From assembly GCA_027490145.1 (NCBI GenBank), contig JAIXYQ010000015.1:336480-400479 (forward strand): DNA of 64,000 bases. The letters run 5' to 3'. Position numbers and translations under genes: made by a program. The notes below the pieces were generated by a model that was given only the letters and a program-made list of their open reading frames with translations, did not search any database and was not told the origin of the DNA. Of the stretch, positions 51,132 through 59,858 are shown one piece after another; the first letter of the stretch is position 1; each line of letters begins with the position of its first letter. Source of the stretch: Planctomycetaceae bacterium (GTDB lineage Bacteria > Planctomycetota > Phycisphaerae > Phycisphaerales > SM1A02).

Positions 51132-53675
51132 ATGTCGAGGATTCTTGCAACTCTTGTGGCGTTGGTTCTGGCGCTGCTCGGCGCGTTGCCCGCTGGAGCG
51201 GCCGGCGAAGTGCACACCGCTGCAGTGGCTATCTCGCCCTCGGGTGCGCACAGCGCCGATCCGACTGGGACATCGCTGGCTGAGCGAACCGTCGTGGTCC
51301 ACTATTGGCGGCCGGATGGCGACTATGCGGGCTGGAACCTCTGGGTCTGGAACGAGGGTGCGCAGGGGCGAAGTGTGCCGTTCGTCGCGGGCAAGGACGA
51401 TGCGGTCGCCACCTTGACGGCCGACGACGGCGTGACGCGCCTCGGTTTCCTCGTCCGCAAGGGCGATTGGGAGCGCAAGGACGTCGATCAGGACCGGTTC
51501 ATCGAGCTGAAGCCCCATGGGCGAACGGAGGTCTGGCTTGCAGCGGGGCAAGCGGCCGTGCACGCCTCGGCCAAGGCCATCGACCGATCCAGCACGTTCG
51601 TGGGGGCCTTCCTCGACCGCCGCGACCAAGTCACGCTCGTCATGACCGGCCCGATGGACGAGAAGGCACGCAAGGCGGTGAAGGTCCGGCTCGACGGGAA
51701 GCCGCTGGCCGTGCCGTCGATCAAGCCCGATCGCGGCGGCGACGGACGGCCGACGTTCACGATCACACTCGCCAAGCCCGTGGACGATGCATCGATCACA
51801 CGGCTCACGGTGGATGTCGGCGGCACGGCGCGGCCGGTCATCGCCCGTGGCGTGCTCGACGACCCCGCGTTCCGGGCGCTCGATGCCGTGCTTGGTCCCG
51901 CGTGCACGAAGGAGCGCACGCGGGTCGCCACCTGGTCGCCGGTGTCCAGTGCCGTCGAACTTGAGCTGTTCGAGATGGGCATGGCTGCGCCGTCGCGGAC
52001 GATTCCCTTGTCCGCCGGGGCAAAGGGCACCTGGTCGGCCGAGGTGCCCGGCGACCTGCACGGCGTGCCGTACCGGATCGCCTTCACGCACTATGGCCAG
52101 CGGCACGCGGCAGCCGACATCCATGCGGTTGCGGCGACCGCCGACAGTTCGTTCAGCGTGTTCGCGGATCTCTCCCGGCTCGAACCGGCCGGCTGGTCGG
52201 CGGACCGAGGACCCACGCTGGCGCAGCCGACCGATGAGGTGCTCTACGAGCTTCACGTGCGTGACTTCACCGTGGCCGATGCATCCTGCCCGGCGGACCT
52301 GCGTGGGTCGTACCTGGGCTTGGTGCACGAGGGTTCGGCTGCCGGCTCGCCGACGGCGCTCGCGCACCTGCGACGCATGGGCATCACCGCCGTGCACCTG
52401 ATGCCGATCCACGACTTCGGCGCGAAACCCGATGAGTACAACTGGGGCTACTGGACGACGCTGTTCAACGTCCCGGAGGGCAACTTCGCCGCGGATCGTC
52501 GTGATCCCATGGCACCCGTGCGCGAACTGCGCCAGGCGGTGCAGGGCTTGCATGCCGCGGGTATCCGCGTCGTGCTCGACGTCGTCTACAACCACACGAG
52601 TTCGAGCGGCGACGCGAGCGCCTTCGACGCGACGGTGCCGGGATGGTTCTTCCGAACCGCCCGCGACGGCGCGCTGATGAACGACGCCGGCTGCGGGAAC
52701 TCGGTCGCCGACGAACGCCCGATGGTGCGCAAGTACATCCTGGATTCCTTGGGCCATTGGCTGCGGCAGTACCACGTGGATGGCTTCCGGTTCGACCTGC
52801 TCGGCACGCATGACCCGGCCACGGTGCGCGCGATCGTGGATCGCGTGCGGTCGATCCGGCCCGATGCCACGCTGTATGGCGAGCCGTGGACCGGTGGAGG
52901 CCCGATCCGATTCGGCAAGGGCGCACAGAAGGGCACGGGCATGGCGGTCTTCAACGATCACCTGCGCAACGCCCTGCGTGGTGATTTGGATGGCGATCGG
53001 ACCGGCTTCGCGAACGGTCCCGGGGGTGACCGTGATGCCGTGAAGCGCGGCATCATGGGATCGATCGATGACTTCACGGCGGCGCCGTCGGAGTCGATCA
53101 ATTACGTCAGCGCACACGACAATCTGTGCCTGGTCGACAAGCTCGAGCGGTCCGCCAAGGGGGCGACTGGCGCCGAGCGCGAAGCGATGCTTCGGCTTGC
53201 GGTCGGCATCGTGCTGCTGTCGCAGGGCATCCCGTTCCTTGAGGGCGGCTGCGAGATCGGGCGCACCAAGGGCGGCGACCACAACAGCTACGTGAGCGGT
53301 GACCGGGTGAACGGCTTCGATTGGAAGCGGGCCGCCCAGTGGCAGTCGACCGCTGACTGGATCGCTGGGATGATCGCCTTGCGCAGGGCGCACCCTGCGC
53401 TGCGGATGACCGATGCTGCACAGCTCCGTCGCTCGGTCCAGTGGCTCCATGCCGGATCCATGCTCGCCTGGACGATCGATGGTCGAGCCGCTGGTGATGG
53501 TGCGCGCACCCTGCTCGTGGTGCTGAACGGCGAGCCCCGGGCGGGGTCGATGAACCTGCCCGCAGGTGACTGGAGCGTGCTGGCGAATGCGCAGCGCGCG
53601 GGCACCGAGCCCGTTGGCGCCGTGGACGGCTCGGTCACCGTGCCGCCGTGGTCGCTCGTGGTGCTTGCGCGCTGA
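51132..53675 (+). CDS. Secreted type I pullulanase (GH13)
   Basis: This 847-residue debranching enzyme hydrolyses alpha-1,6 bonds in pullulan and branched alpha-glucans. A signal peptide (ALLGALPAGAAG) is followed by a CBM41-type module with VVHYWRPDGDYAGWNLWVWN, an unclear domain and a CBM48-like one, then the catalytic GH13 barrel. Catalytic blocks are VDGFRFDLLGTHD (nucleophile Asp), LYGEPWTGG (acid/base Glu) and INYVSAHDNL (third Asp); YNWGYWT replaces the common YNWGYDP of family members. The C-terminal beta domain is present. The ATG at 51132 was chosen over a GTG just before. The gene is alone and divergent from the HisN-like gene; it would supply glucose polymers from outside. Confidence 0.92.
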   Translation: MSRILATLVALVLALLGALPAGAAGEVHTAAVAISPSGAHSADPTGTSLAERTVVVHYWRPDGDYAGWNLWVWNEGAQGRSVPFVAGKDDAVATLTADDGVTRLGFLVRKGDWERKDVDQDRFIELKPHGRTEVWLAAGQAAVHASAKAIDRSSTFVGAFLDRRDQVTLVMTGPMDEKARKAVKVRLDGKPLAVPSIKPDRGGDGRPTFTITLAKPVDDASITRLTVDVGGTARPVIARGVLDDPAFRALDAVLGPACTKERTRVATWSPVSSAVELELFEMGMAAPSRTIPLSAGAKGTWSAEVPGDLHGVPYRIAFTHYGQRHAAADIHAVAATADSSFSVFADLSRLEPAGWSADRGPTLAQPTDEVLYELHVRDFTVADASCPADLRGSYLGLVHEGSAAGSPTALAHLRRMGITAVHLMPIHDFGAKPDEYNWGYWTTLFNVPEGNFAADRRDPMAPVRELRQAVQGLHAAGIRVVLDVVYNHTSSSGDASAFDATVPGWFFRTARDGALMNDAGCGNSVADERPMVRKYILDSLGHWLRQYHVDGFRFDLLGTHDPATVRAIVDRVRSIRPDATLYGEPWTGGGPIRFGKGAQKGTGMAVFNDHLRNALRGDLDGDRTGFANGPGGDRDAVKRGIMGSIDDFTAAPSESINYVSAHDNLCLVDKLERSAKGATGAEREAMLRLAVGIVLLSQGIPFLEGGCEIGRTKGGDHNSYVSGDRVNGFDWKRAAQWQSTADWIAGMIALRRAHPALRMTDAAQLRRSVQWLHAGSMLAWTIDGRAAGDGARTLLVVLNGEPRAGSMNLPAGDWSVLANAQRAGTEPVGAVDGSVTVPPWSLVVLAR

Positions 53676-53729
53676 CATCGTCGCGCGGCCCGGACGGTTG
53701 GGACGAGCCACGGTCGCTCGGGGGCATCC

Positions 53730-53770
53730 TGCAAAGCACAGCGGGTGCCGGCCGGAGCCGACACCCGCTG
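53730..53770 (-). terminator. Hairpin terminator of the PEP-CTERM-like gene
   Basis: An 8-bp outer stem (AGCGGGTG, 53740-53747, with CACCCGCT, 53762-53769) and an inner CGGC/GCCG pair form a stable hairpin, followed on the minus strand by GTGCTTTGC. The T-run is short. Confidence 0.65.
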
Positions 53771-53797
53771 GAGGGAATCACGATTGGTCGCCGTCGA

Positions 53798-54487
53798 TCA
53801 GCGACGACGGCGCGAGGCCAGGCCGGCCACAGCCAGCAGCGCCACGGCGCCGGGAGCCGGGACGGCATCACCGCTGATGATCACGTTGTCGATGCGGTTG
53901 GAGCCGCTCGAGGCACTCGCGACGGTGGAGCGGAAACGGATGATGAGTTGGCTGGCATTCTCTGCGCCAGCCAGAGCCTGGGTGCTCGTGTAGAGCGAGT
54001 TGTAGGTGGTCGACGACCAGGTGCCGGGCGCGCCGCCACCACCCGACTGCAGCACGGTGTAGGCAGACACGGTCGTCCACGAGGTGCCACCGTCGATGCT
54101 GAAGATCAATTCAAACGAAGCCGGGCCAGTCGAGCTGCGGGCCTGATCCCACGAAACGCTGATGTTGGAGAAGTTCGCGGTCGAAACGCGGGCTTCGTAG
54201 TAGTCGCCGATGGACCAGTTGTTGCTGCTGAACGCGTACTGCGAACCGTTGCCCGCGGGCGACGTGTAGGTCGCGGCGGCGAGCGCGTGGTAGGAGCGCA
54301 GTTCGCTGCCTGCCGTCTGGTCACCCTGGTCTGCTGCACCCACGGAGTAGGTGTTGCCCGTGGGCACGTTGCCAGTGCCGGTCGGGAAGGCGGTGGTGAT
54401 GGACCAGCCGGCGATCATGGCGCCGTCAGCGGACGAAACAAGGGCGACAGCGATGGCGCCGGCGGTCAGGGAAACGAGGGACTTCAT
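53798..54487 (-). CDS. Secreted PEP-CTERM-like protein
   Basis: This is a 229-residue exported protein: signal peptide LTAGAIAVALVSSADGA, a beta-sandwich body rich in Ser/Thr/Asn (ITTAFPTGTGNVPTGNTYSV, IGDYYEARVSTANFSNISVS, SSTGPASFELIFSIDGGTSW) and the tail VPAPGAVALLAVAGLASRRR. The body resembles lectin/lyase-like jelly rolls found in PEP-CTERM proteins of planctomycetes; no enzyme motif is seen. It is separately transcribed, with AGGAG near the start. Surface display is inferred from the tail. Confidence 0.84.
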   Translation of the reverse strand: MKSLVSLTAGAIAVALVSSADGAMIAGWSITTAFPTGTGNVPTGNTYSVGAADQGDQTAGSELRSYHALAAATYTSPAGNGSQYAFSSNNWSIGDYYEARVSTANFSNISVSWDQARSSTGPASFELIFSIDGGTSWTTVSAYTVLQSGGGGAPGTWSSTTYNSLYTSTQALAGAENASQLIIRFRSTVASASSGSNRIDNVIISGDAVPAPGAVALLAVAGLASRRRR

Positions 54488-54642
54488 TGGGAGGGGCTCC
54501 TGAGGGGAAAAAGGGTGGTCTGCGCCCTTGATCCAACCTCCAGAGCCTTTTCCCGGGCCTTCCTCGCCAACTATAGCCCCGAACCGGGGGTGCTCCAAAT
54601 TGGGATTTGGTTCATTCTCAGCGCCGCCGCTAGGCTGCGACC

Positions 54643-55992
54643 ATGCCTCTCTTGTCGGGTGCGGCGTTCCGATGGCTGACTGCACTGGCTGCGCTGGCCG
54701 CATTATCGGTCATAGTCAAGGCTGCGGTTGCCGTTCCGTTCGCGTCAGGTTCGCCACGACCTGCCGACGAATCGTTCGCGGGTACCGGTTCGACGGTCGA
54801 GCTCCAGGAACGCCGGGTCTGGACCTTCGACGCAGGGTCGGGCGTGCAGGTCTGCATCGACAACCTGTTCTCGGGTGCGCGCCTGAACGGCTGCGAGCAG
54901 GTGGGGCCACGGGAGTTCCGGGTGGTGGTTGCGCCCGAGCGCGAGCCGATCAACCCGAGCCCTTGGTACGCGTTCCGGCTGCGCTCGTCCAAGCCGTGCG
55001 AGGTCACGCTGCGGCTGGCCATCGCCACAGCCAAGGCCCGGCCTCGGGCGTGGGCCAGCCGCGATGGCCGTCGTTGGGCCATGGCTCCCGACTCGCAGTG
55101 GACGGGCGAGCCCGGCGCGCGCGAATGCACGATCAAGGTGTCGATCGTGCCCGACCCGATCTTCATCGCGAGCAACCAGATGATCGGCATCGAGGAGTTG
55201 GATGCCTGGTCGACACGCGTGGCGATGGAGTCGGGGGTCCCGGTGCAGCAGATCGGGCGCAGCACCGGCGGGCGGCCCATCCTGGCGTTCACGCTCAATC
55301 CCACGGCGCCGCCGGACCACGTAGTGGTCATCGGTCGCCAGCACCCGCCTGAAGTGTCCGGCAGCGTCGGCCTGATGAAGTTCATCGAGCGGCTGCAGCA
55401 GTCCGATGCGGCGCTCGCCGACTTCGGCAAGCGATTCCGCATCACCGTGATCCCGCTGGTCAATCCCGACGGCGTGCACGAAGGTCAGTGGCGGTGCACA
55501 CTCGGTGGCGTCGATGCCAATCGCGACTGGCACGACTTCTCGCAGCCCGAGACGCGCGCCGTACGCGATGCGATCCTGGCGCTGCAGCGCGAGCCCGGTT
55601 CGCGCATCCACCTGCTGCTGGATCTCCATGCCACCGACCGGGACGTGCTCTATACGCCGGCACCAGGCAGCGCGGTCGAGCCGGCCGGTTTCGTCGAGGC
55701 GTGGCTGGCCGGCGTGCAGGCGCGTTTCCCCCGTGAGCAGCTGGAATCAACCGCGACCCACAATGTTGACCAGTGGACCTTCAAGCGCTGGGCGGCGGAG
55801 GTCATCAAGGCGCCCGGCATCACCATCGAGTTCGGGAGCCTGACGCCGAACGAGCGCATTGCCGCCAAGTCGCGGGTCTTCGCCGAAGTCATGGCGGAGG
55901 TCCTCGGCGCGCAGGTCGCCCGACGGAGCCCACCGGCACCGCGCGTGCCCGGGCGCGGCGATGTGGTCAAGCCGCCGGTGGGTGTGCCGTGA
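54643..55992 (+). CDS. M14-family zinc carboxypeptidase, exported
   Basis: This is a 449-residue metallocarboxypeptidase of the M14 type. A membrane or signal helix (LTALAALAALSVIVKAAVAV) is followed by a beta domain of about 150 residues and the catalytic domain: zinc ligands in VIGRQHPPEVSGS (HxxE) and LLLDLHATDRDVLY (His), substrate-binding ANRDWH, and the catalytic glutamate in ITIEFGSLT. The N-terminal beta domain plus this catalytic core recalls the cytosolic carboxypeptidase (CCP/M14D) group, but the export signal points outwards. The stop overlaps the GTG of the next gene. Peptide substrates are unknown. Confidence 0.88.
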   Translation: MPLLSGAAFRWLTALAALAALSVIVKAAVAVPFASGSPRPADESFAGTGSTVELQERRVWTFDAGSGVQVCIDNLFSGARLNGCEQVGPREFRVVVAPEREPINPSPWYAFRLRSSKPCEVTLRLAIATAKARPRAWASRDGRRWAMAPDSQWTGEPGARECTIKVSIVPDPIFIASNQMIGIEELDAWSTRVAMESGVPVQQIGRSTGGRPILAFTLNPTAPPDHVVVIGRQHPPEVSGSVGLMKFIERLQQSDAALADFGKRFRITVIPLVNPDGVHEGQWRCTLGGVDANRDWHDFSQPETRAVRDAILALQREPGSRIHLLLDLHATDRDVLYTPAPGSAVEPAGFVEAWLAGVQARFPREQLESTATHNVDQWTFKRWAAEVIKAPGITIEFGSLTPNERIAAKSRVFAEVMAEVLGAQVARRSPPAPRVPGRGDVVKPPVGVP

Positions 55993-56849
55993 GTCGACCT
56001 CGCGCGCTTGCCTTGGTCTGGCTCGGCGGTTTCGTGGCGTGGTGGCTCTTCAGTCCGCTCCTCGTGATGGTGGTCGTGGGGGCGTCGTATTGGCTGGTCA
56101 ATGGCCGGATTGACGTGGACTTCGACGACTACCTTGAGGTGGCGTTCTTTTGGAGGGGCTTCGATCAGGAACACTGGTACCTCGTCGCGATCGCATCCTT
56201 CACGGCCACGCTGCAACTGATGCTGGCCGTCCCGGCGGTCCCGCCGTATGCGGCGGCATCTGAAGGGCGTTCCATGCGAACATCGATCATCGCGGCGGCC
56301 ATCGTTGCCGGGGCGCTGTCGACGAGCCTGCTGTTCGCTGCCGGGGAGGTGATCGCCTTCATCGCCTCGGCCGGGTTCGCGGATCCCGTGCTTCGGGATG
56401 GCAGCGCCTTCGAGTTCATGACCCTCGGCGGACAGACGGAAGTGGTGCTGGCTGCGGCAGGATTCATCTGGCTGGTGGTCTCGGCCATCTGGACGATGGT
56501 CCTGTGGCGGGTGGGCAGCACGTCGAGCCCGGATCTCGTCGAACGGATCGTCCGCCGGGCCTTCCAGGCATCAGCGCTGCAGTTGGTGATCGGGCTGCCG
56601 CTCTACGCTCTTCTCCGACGGAAGGAGAGCTGCTGGTGTGCGCTCAACACCTTCTGGTCGATCTGCATTGGCCTGACCAGCATGCTGCTGCTGTGCGGCC
56701 CGGGCACGGTGCTGCTGCTCACTCGTGCGCATCGGCGGGCTTGGCGCGCCGGGGCGTGTGGTTCGTGCGGGCACCTTCGTGCGCCCGGTGAGGTCCGTTG
56801 CCCGGAGTGCGGGGTGGTGCATCCGGGGGTCTCTCCTCACTCCGCCTGA
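55989..56849 (+). CDS. Membrane protein with C-terminal zinc ribbon
   Basis: This is a 286-residue protein not assigned to a known family. It has about six hydrophobic helices (ALVWLGGFVAWWLFSPLLVM, IIAAAIVAGALSTSLLFAAG, VVLAAAGFIWLVVSAIWTMV among them) and a C-terminal tail with ACGSCGHLRAPGEVRCPECG, a typical zinc ribbon. It starts at a GTG overlapping the upstream stop (GTGA), so it is co-translated with the carboxypeptidase. The zinc ribbon faces the cytoplasm if the helix count is even. Function is unknown. Confidence 0.8.
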   Translation: MSRPRALALVWLGGFVAWWLFSPLLVMVVVGASYWLVNGRIDVDFDDYLEVAFFWRGFDQEHWYLVAIASFTATLQLMLAVPAVPPYAAASEGRSMRTSIIAAAIVAGALSTSLLFAAGEVIAFIASAGFADPVLRDGSAFEFMTLGGQTEVVLAAAGFIWLVVSAIWTMVLWRVGSTSSPDLVERIVRRAFQASALQLVIGLPLYALLRRKESCWCALNTFWSICIGLTSMLLLCGPGTVLLLTRAHRRAWRAGACGSCGHLRAPGEVRCPECGVVHPGVSPHSA

Positions 56850-56886
56850 ACGGAGCTGGGGCGCGGCTGGTGGTACAACACCAACC

Positions 56887-59133
56887 ATGTCATTGACCCT
56901 TTGCCTCGTCGCCGCGCTGAGTGCGCACCCTGCCGTCCTTCCCATGCCTGCCGCTCAGCAGCCGCCCCAGCAGGCGGCACCCGCTCAAGGCGGCGAGTGG
57001 CCCCAGTCCAACACGGTCGGCGATCGGACCTTCACGGTGTACCAGCCGCAGTTCGACGGCTACGACGGTCGCGTCGCCACGCTGAGCGCGGCGATCACCA
57101 TGAAGCAAGGCGACAGCTTGAAGCGGGGCATCATGTGGCTGCGGGGCGAGACCGCTCCGGCCGACATCGCCGGCGAGGTCGAGATCCACGATCTGACCAT
57201 CACCCGCATGACGATCGACAACAAGGAAGACTGGTCGTCGCGCGCGGCACTGCAGGGTTCGCTGAGTGGCGTGGGGTTCACGATCGCCCGCACCACCATG
57301 GTGCAGGACCTCAAGCTCGACAACGCCCGCTCGAGCAGCACCCCCGGCCTGAAGTTCGATGCGCCCGATGTGCACTTCACCGAGGTGCCCACGGTGCTGG
57401 TCCCCGTCGATGGTGCTGCGGTGCTCACGCCCTGCGGTTCGTGGCAGAAGGTCCTCAACACGCCGTTCATGCTCATGCAGTCCCCCGATGGCCGCTGGTT
57501 CGTGCGCGTCGGCGACACGCAGTGGATGGCGGCACCCACGATGACGGGGCAGTACGCCGCGAGCGACGCGCCGCCGGCCGATGTCCTGGCCGCGCTGGGC
57601 AAGCCGAAGCCCCTGGACGATGGGCACCCCGTGGACCCGTCGACCGGCAACACGGACCTGAAGCCTCAGCTGCCGAGCAAGGTGATCGTCACCACCAAGC
57701 CGAGCGCGCTGGTGTCGACCATGGGCCGCCCCGCACTGAAGCAGGTCGCCGATGGCGTGAGCGAGGTGACCAACGCCAACACGGTGATCCTGAAGACCAC
57801 GACGCCGGCTGCGTGGTGGACGCTGATCTCGGGTCGTTGGTTCACCGCGAGCGACCTCAAGGGTCCGTGGACCTACGCCGCGCCGATGCAGCTGCCGCCG
57901 TCGTTCCGATCGTTGCCCAAGACGGGGCGCCTTGCGTCGGCGCGCGCTGCCGTCCCCGGCACCGTCGAGGCGTACGAATCGACCGTTGCGGCACGCGAGA
58001 TCCAGACCGTCACCGTGAAGGCGGACACGCCGTGCCAGATGTCGTGGAACGGTCAGCCCGCCTTCGCCGGTGTGGACGGCGTCGAGGGCCTGCAGTACGG
58101 GACGAACGCGTCGCAGCCGACCTTCCAGCTCGCTGGCGCGTTCTGGTGCTGCGCGGACGGCATGTGGTTCAAGGGCCAGTCGGCCAACGGCCCCTGGGCG
58201 ATCGCCGATTCGGTGCCCAAGGAGATCTACCAGGTGCCGCCGACCAATCCCGATTACTCGGCGACCTACGTCGAGATCTACGGCAGCACCCATGGTGATG
58301 ATGGTTCGCTCGCCAGCGTGACCTTCGGCTTCACTGCGGGCTACCTGGGCACCTACCTGCACGATGGCACGACCGTGTTCGGCACGGGGCACTCGTACTC
58401 GGCGGCCGGCGAAGGCGACACGACCTACAACCCCGCGCCGCAGACGTATGGCACCGCGAACCAGTACGACCCGCAGAGCGGGAGCTACGCACCGATGGCG
58501 CAGGACCCGGGCTATGTGGTCTATCCGCCTGCGGTGTATCCCGACTACCTGGACGATGGTTGGTACGGCTGGGGCTGGTGCCCGGGTTGGTGCTGCGGTT
58601 GGGGCTACGGTTGGGGCAACACATGGTGGGGCTGGAACCACTGGAACAACTGGTGGAACAACTGGCACCCGTACTGGAACAACAACCACTGGAACAACTG
58701 GCAGAACGACCACCGGCTCTACCAGAACCAGCGTGCGGCGTCGGGCGACAATGCCTGGCGTGGAGCGAATGGTTGGCAGCGCGCGGGTGACGCCGCTCGT
58801 GGCGAGGATCCAAGTGGTTGGCACCGTGCGGCGGCTGCCACCGCGGGTGCGCGAGATGGCCTTGGTGCCGAGGACCGCAACACCAACTTCAGCCGTGGCA
58901 ATCCCTACTCGTGGGGCGGCAGTGGTTGGGAGTCGCGCTCGACCCAGCGCGTCTCGGCGCAGAACGATGCCGCGACGGCGCGCATGAACTCCTACGCGGC
59001 AGGCATGCCACGCGGCTACTCGACGGGATTCCATCCGTCCTACAGCCAGTACCGCGGCGAGAGCTACAACCGCGGGAATGGCGGCTACCACGGTGGTGGT
59101 GGCTTCCACGGCGGCGGCGGCGGGCGCCGCTGA
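56887..59133 (+). CDS. Large exported protein with Trp/Asn/Gly-rich region
   Basis: This is a 748-residue protein with a short hydrophobic leader (LTLCLVAALSAHPAVLP). Residues 40-560 form a large beta-rich region with repeated blocks such as SPDGRWFVRVGDTQWMAAPT, WWTLISGRWFTASDLKGPW and FWCCADGMWFKGQSANGPW; these share the pattern of a Trp-centred repeat seen in some bacterial carbohydrate-binding proteins. From about 560 the chain turns extremely Trp/Gly/Asn-rich (GWGWCPGWCCGWGYGWGNTW, then NHWNNWWNNWHPYW), then Asn/Arg/Gly-rich to the end with a final run of glycines. No enzyme motif is visible. A secreted or cell-wall structural role is inferred. Confidence 0.78.
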   Translation: MSLTLCLVAALSAHPAVLPMPAAQQPPQQAAPAQGGEWPQSNTVGDRTFTVYQPQFDGYDGRVATLSAAITMKQGDSLKRGIMWLRGETAPADIAGEVEIHDLTITRMTIDNKEDWSSRAALQGSLSGVGFTIARTTMVQDLKLDNARSSSTPGLKFDAPDVHFTEVPTVLVPVDGAAVLTPCGSWQKVLNTPFMLMQSPDGRWFVRVGDTQWMAAPTMTGQYAASDAPPADVLAALGKPKPLDDGHPVDPSTGNTDLKPQLPSKVIVTTKPSALVSTMGRPALKQVADGVSEVTNANTVILKTTTPAAWWTLISGRWFTASDLKGPWTYAAPMQLPPSFRSLPKTGRLASARAAVPGTVEAYESTVAAREIQTVTVKADTPCQMSWNGQPAFAGVDGVEGLQYGTNASQPTFQLAGAFWCCADGMWFKGQSANGPWAIADSVPKEIYQVPPTNPDYSATYVEIYGSTHGDDGSLASVTFGFTAGYLGTYLHDGTTVFGTGHSYSAAGEGDTTYNPAPQTYGTANQYDPQSGSYAPMAQDPGYVVYPPAVYPDYLDDGWYGWGWCPGWCCGWGYGWGNTWWGWNHWNNWWNNWHPYWNNNHWNNWQNDHRLYQNQRAASGDNAWRGANGWQRAGDAARGEDPSGWHRAAAATAGARDGLGAEDRNTNFSRGNPYSWGGSGWESRSTQRVSAQNDAATARMNSYAAGMPRGYSTGFHPSYSQYRGESYNRGNGGYHGGGGFHGGGGGRR

Positions 59134-59155
59134 GCGGAATCAGGCCCACATGACA

Positions 59156-59193
59156 AGCGCCGTCGTCCACCCTGGACGACGGCGCTGTCGTTT
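59156..59193. terminator. Strong bidirectional-type terminator hairpin
   Basis: A perfect 14-bp stem (arms 59156-59169 and 59173-59186, three-base loop) lies between two convergent genes. GTCGTTT follows on the plus strand; on the minus strand the tail is GTCAT, so it works best for the upstream gene. Confidence 0.8.
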
Positions 59194-59231
59194 GGTGAGG
59201 TCGTCTTCGGCGCGTGCGGGTGAGCGATGAC

Positions 59232-59765
59232 TCACTCGACGACGATCGTCACGCTGCGTTGATCGGCGGGCGCCTGGCCCTTCTCCCATGAGCGGGCGAG
59301 CGCGAAGTCGAGCGTGATCGCGCCCGGCTGCTTGCCCGTGATCTCGAAGATCCAGTGTGCGGGTCCGCCGGGCGTGCCTGGCTTGACGGGTTCGACCTTG
59401 CCAGCACCCGTCGACCAATCGAAGTCCGCCGTCACGAAGGCCGGCTTCGCTCCCGCCGTGGTCGAGCTGTTGGCGCCTTCGCGCCAGCCGGTGAGCTTCC
59501 ACTCGAAGCCGGTACCCGAGGCTGCCTCGAGCTCGAGTCGGATGTGGTGGCCGACCTTGCAGGCCAGCGCGGTGTTCTTCTCGAGCTTCACATCTTCGGT
59601 GCCATCGCCGGTGACGGCTTCGCGGATGCGGCAGAGCATGCGGCGCTGAGGAAGGATGGGCTCGGTGCCCTCGATGGTCTTGGGCTGCTTCCCGCCGCAG
59701 CCGGCGAGCAGCAGGGTGGAGCAGGCGGTGGTGGCGATCAGGGCGACGATGGTGGGGGTACGCAT
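59232..59765 (-). CDS. Chagasin-like (I42) protease-inhibitor lipoprotein
   Basis: This is a 177-residue lipoprotein, signal peptide TACSTLLLAGC, with a domain matching the chagasin/ICP family of cysteine-protease inhibitors. The BC-loop motif NPTTGY is represented by GTGFEW in LELEAASGTGFEWKLTGW; the second loop GxGG appears in GTPGGPAHWIFEITG, and the RPW-type motif appears as RSWEKGQAPADQRSVTIVV. Such inhibitors insert three loops into papain-type active sites. Targets could be the cell's own cysteine-peptidase-fold proteins or foreign proteases; this is not shown by sequence. Confidence 0.83.
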   Translation of the reverse strand: MRTPTIVALIATTACSTLLLAGCGGKQPKTIEGTEPILPQRRMLCRIREAVTGDGTEDVKLEKNTALACKVGHHIRLELEAASGTGFEWKLTGWREGANSSTTAGAKPAFVTADFDWSTGAGKVEPVKPGTPGGPAHWIFEITGKQPGAITLDFALARSWEKGQAPADQRSVTIVVE

Positions 59766-59858
59766 GGGGCGGAAGTGTACGGTCGTGTGTGGCGATGCGC
59801 GCCAGGTGGGTTACTGTTGGGATCTGGACCGGCCCGTGGCCGGAAGGAGAGTCCGTCG

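Noticed and set aside
51045..53711. Very long minus-strand frame (over 1000 residues) extending upstream of the HisN-like gene
   Set aside because: The region beyond 51044 is antisense to the pullulanase, whose catalytic motifs are clear. Only the C-terminal part is a real protein.
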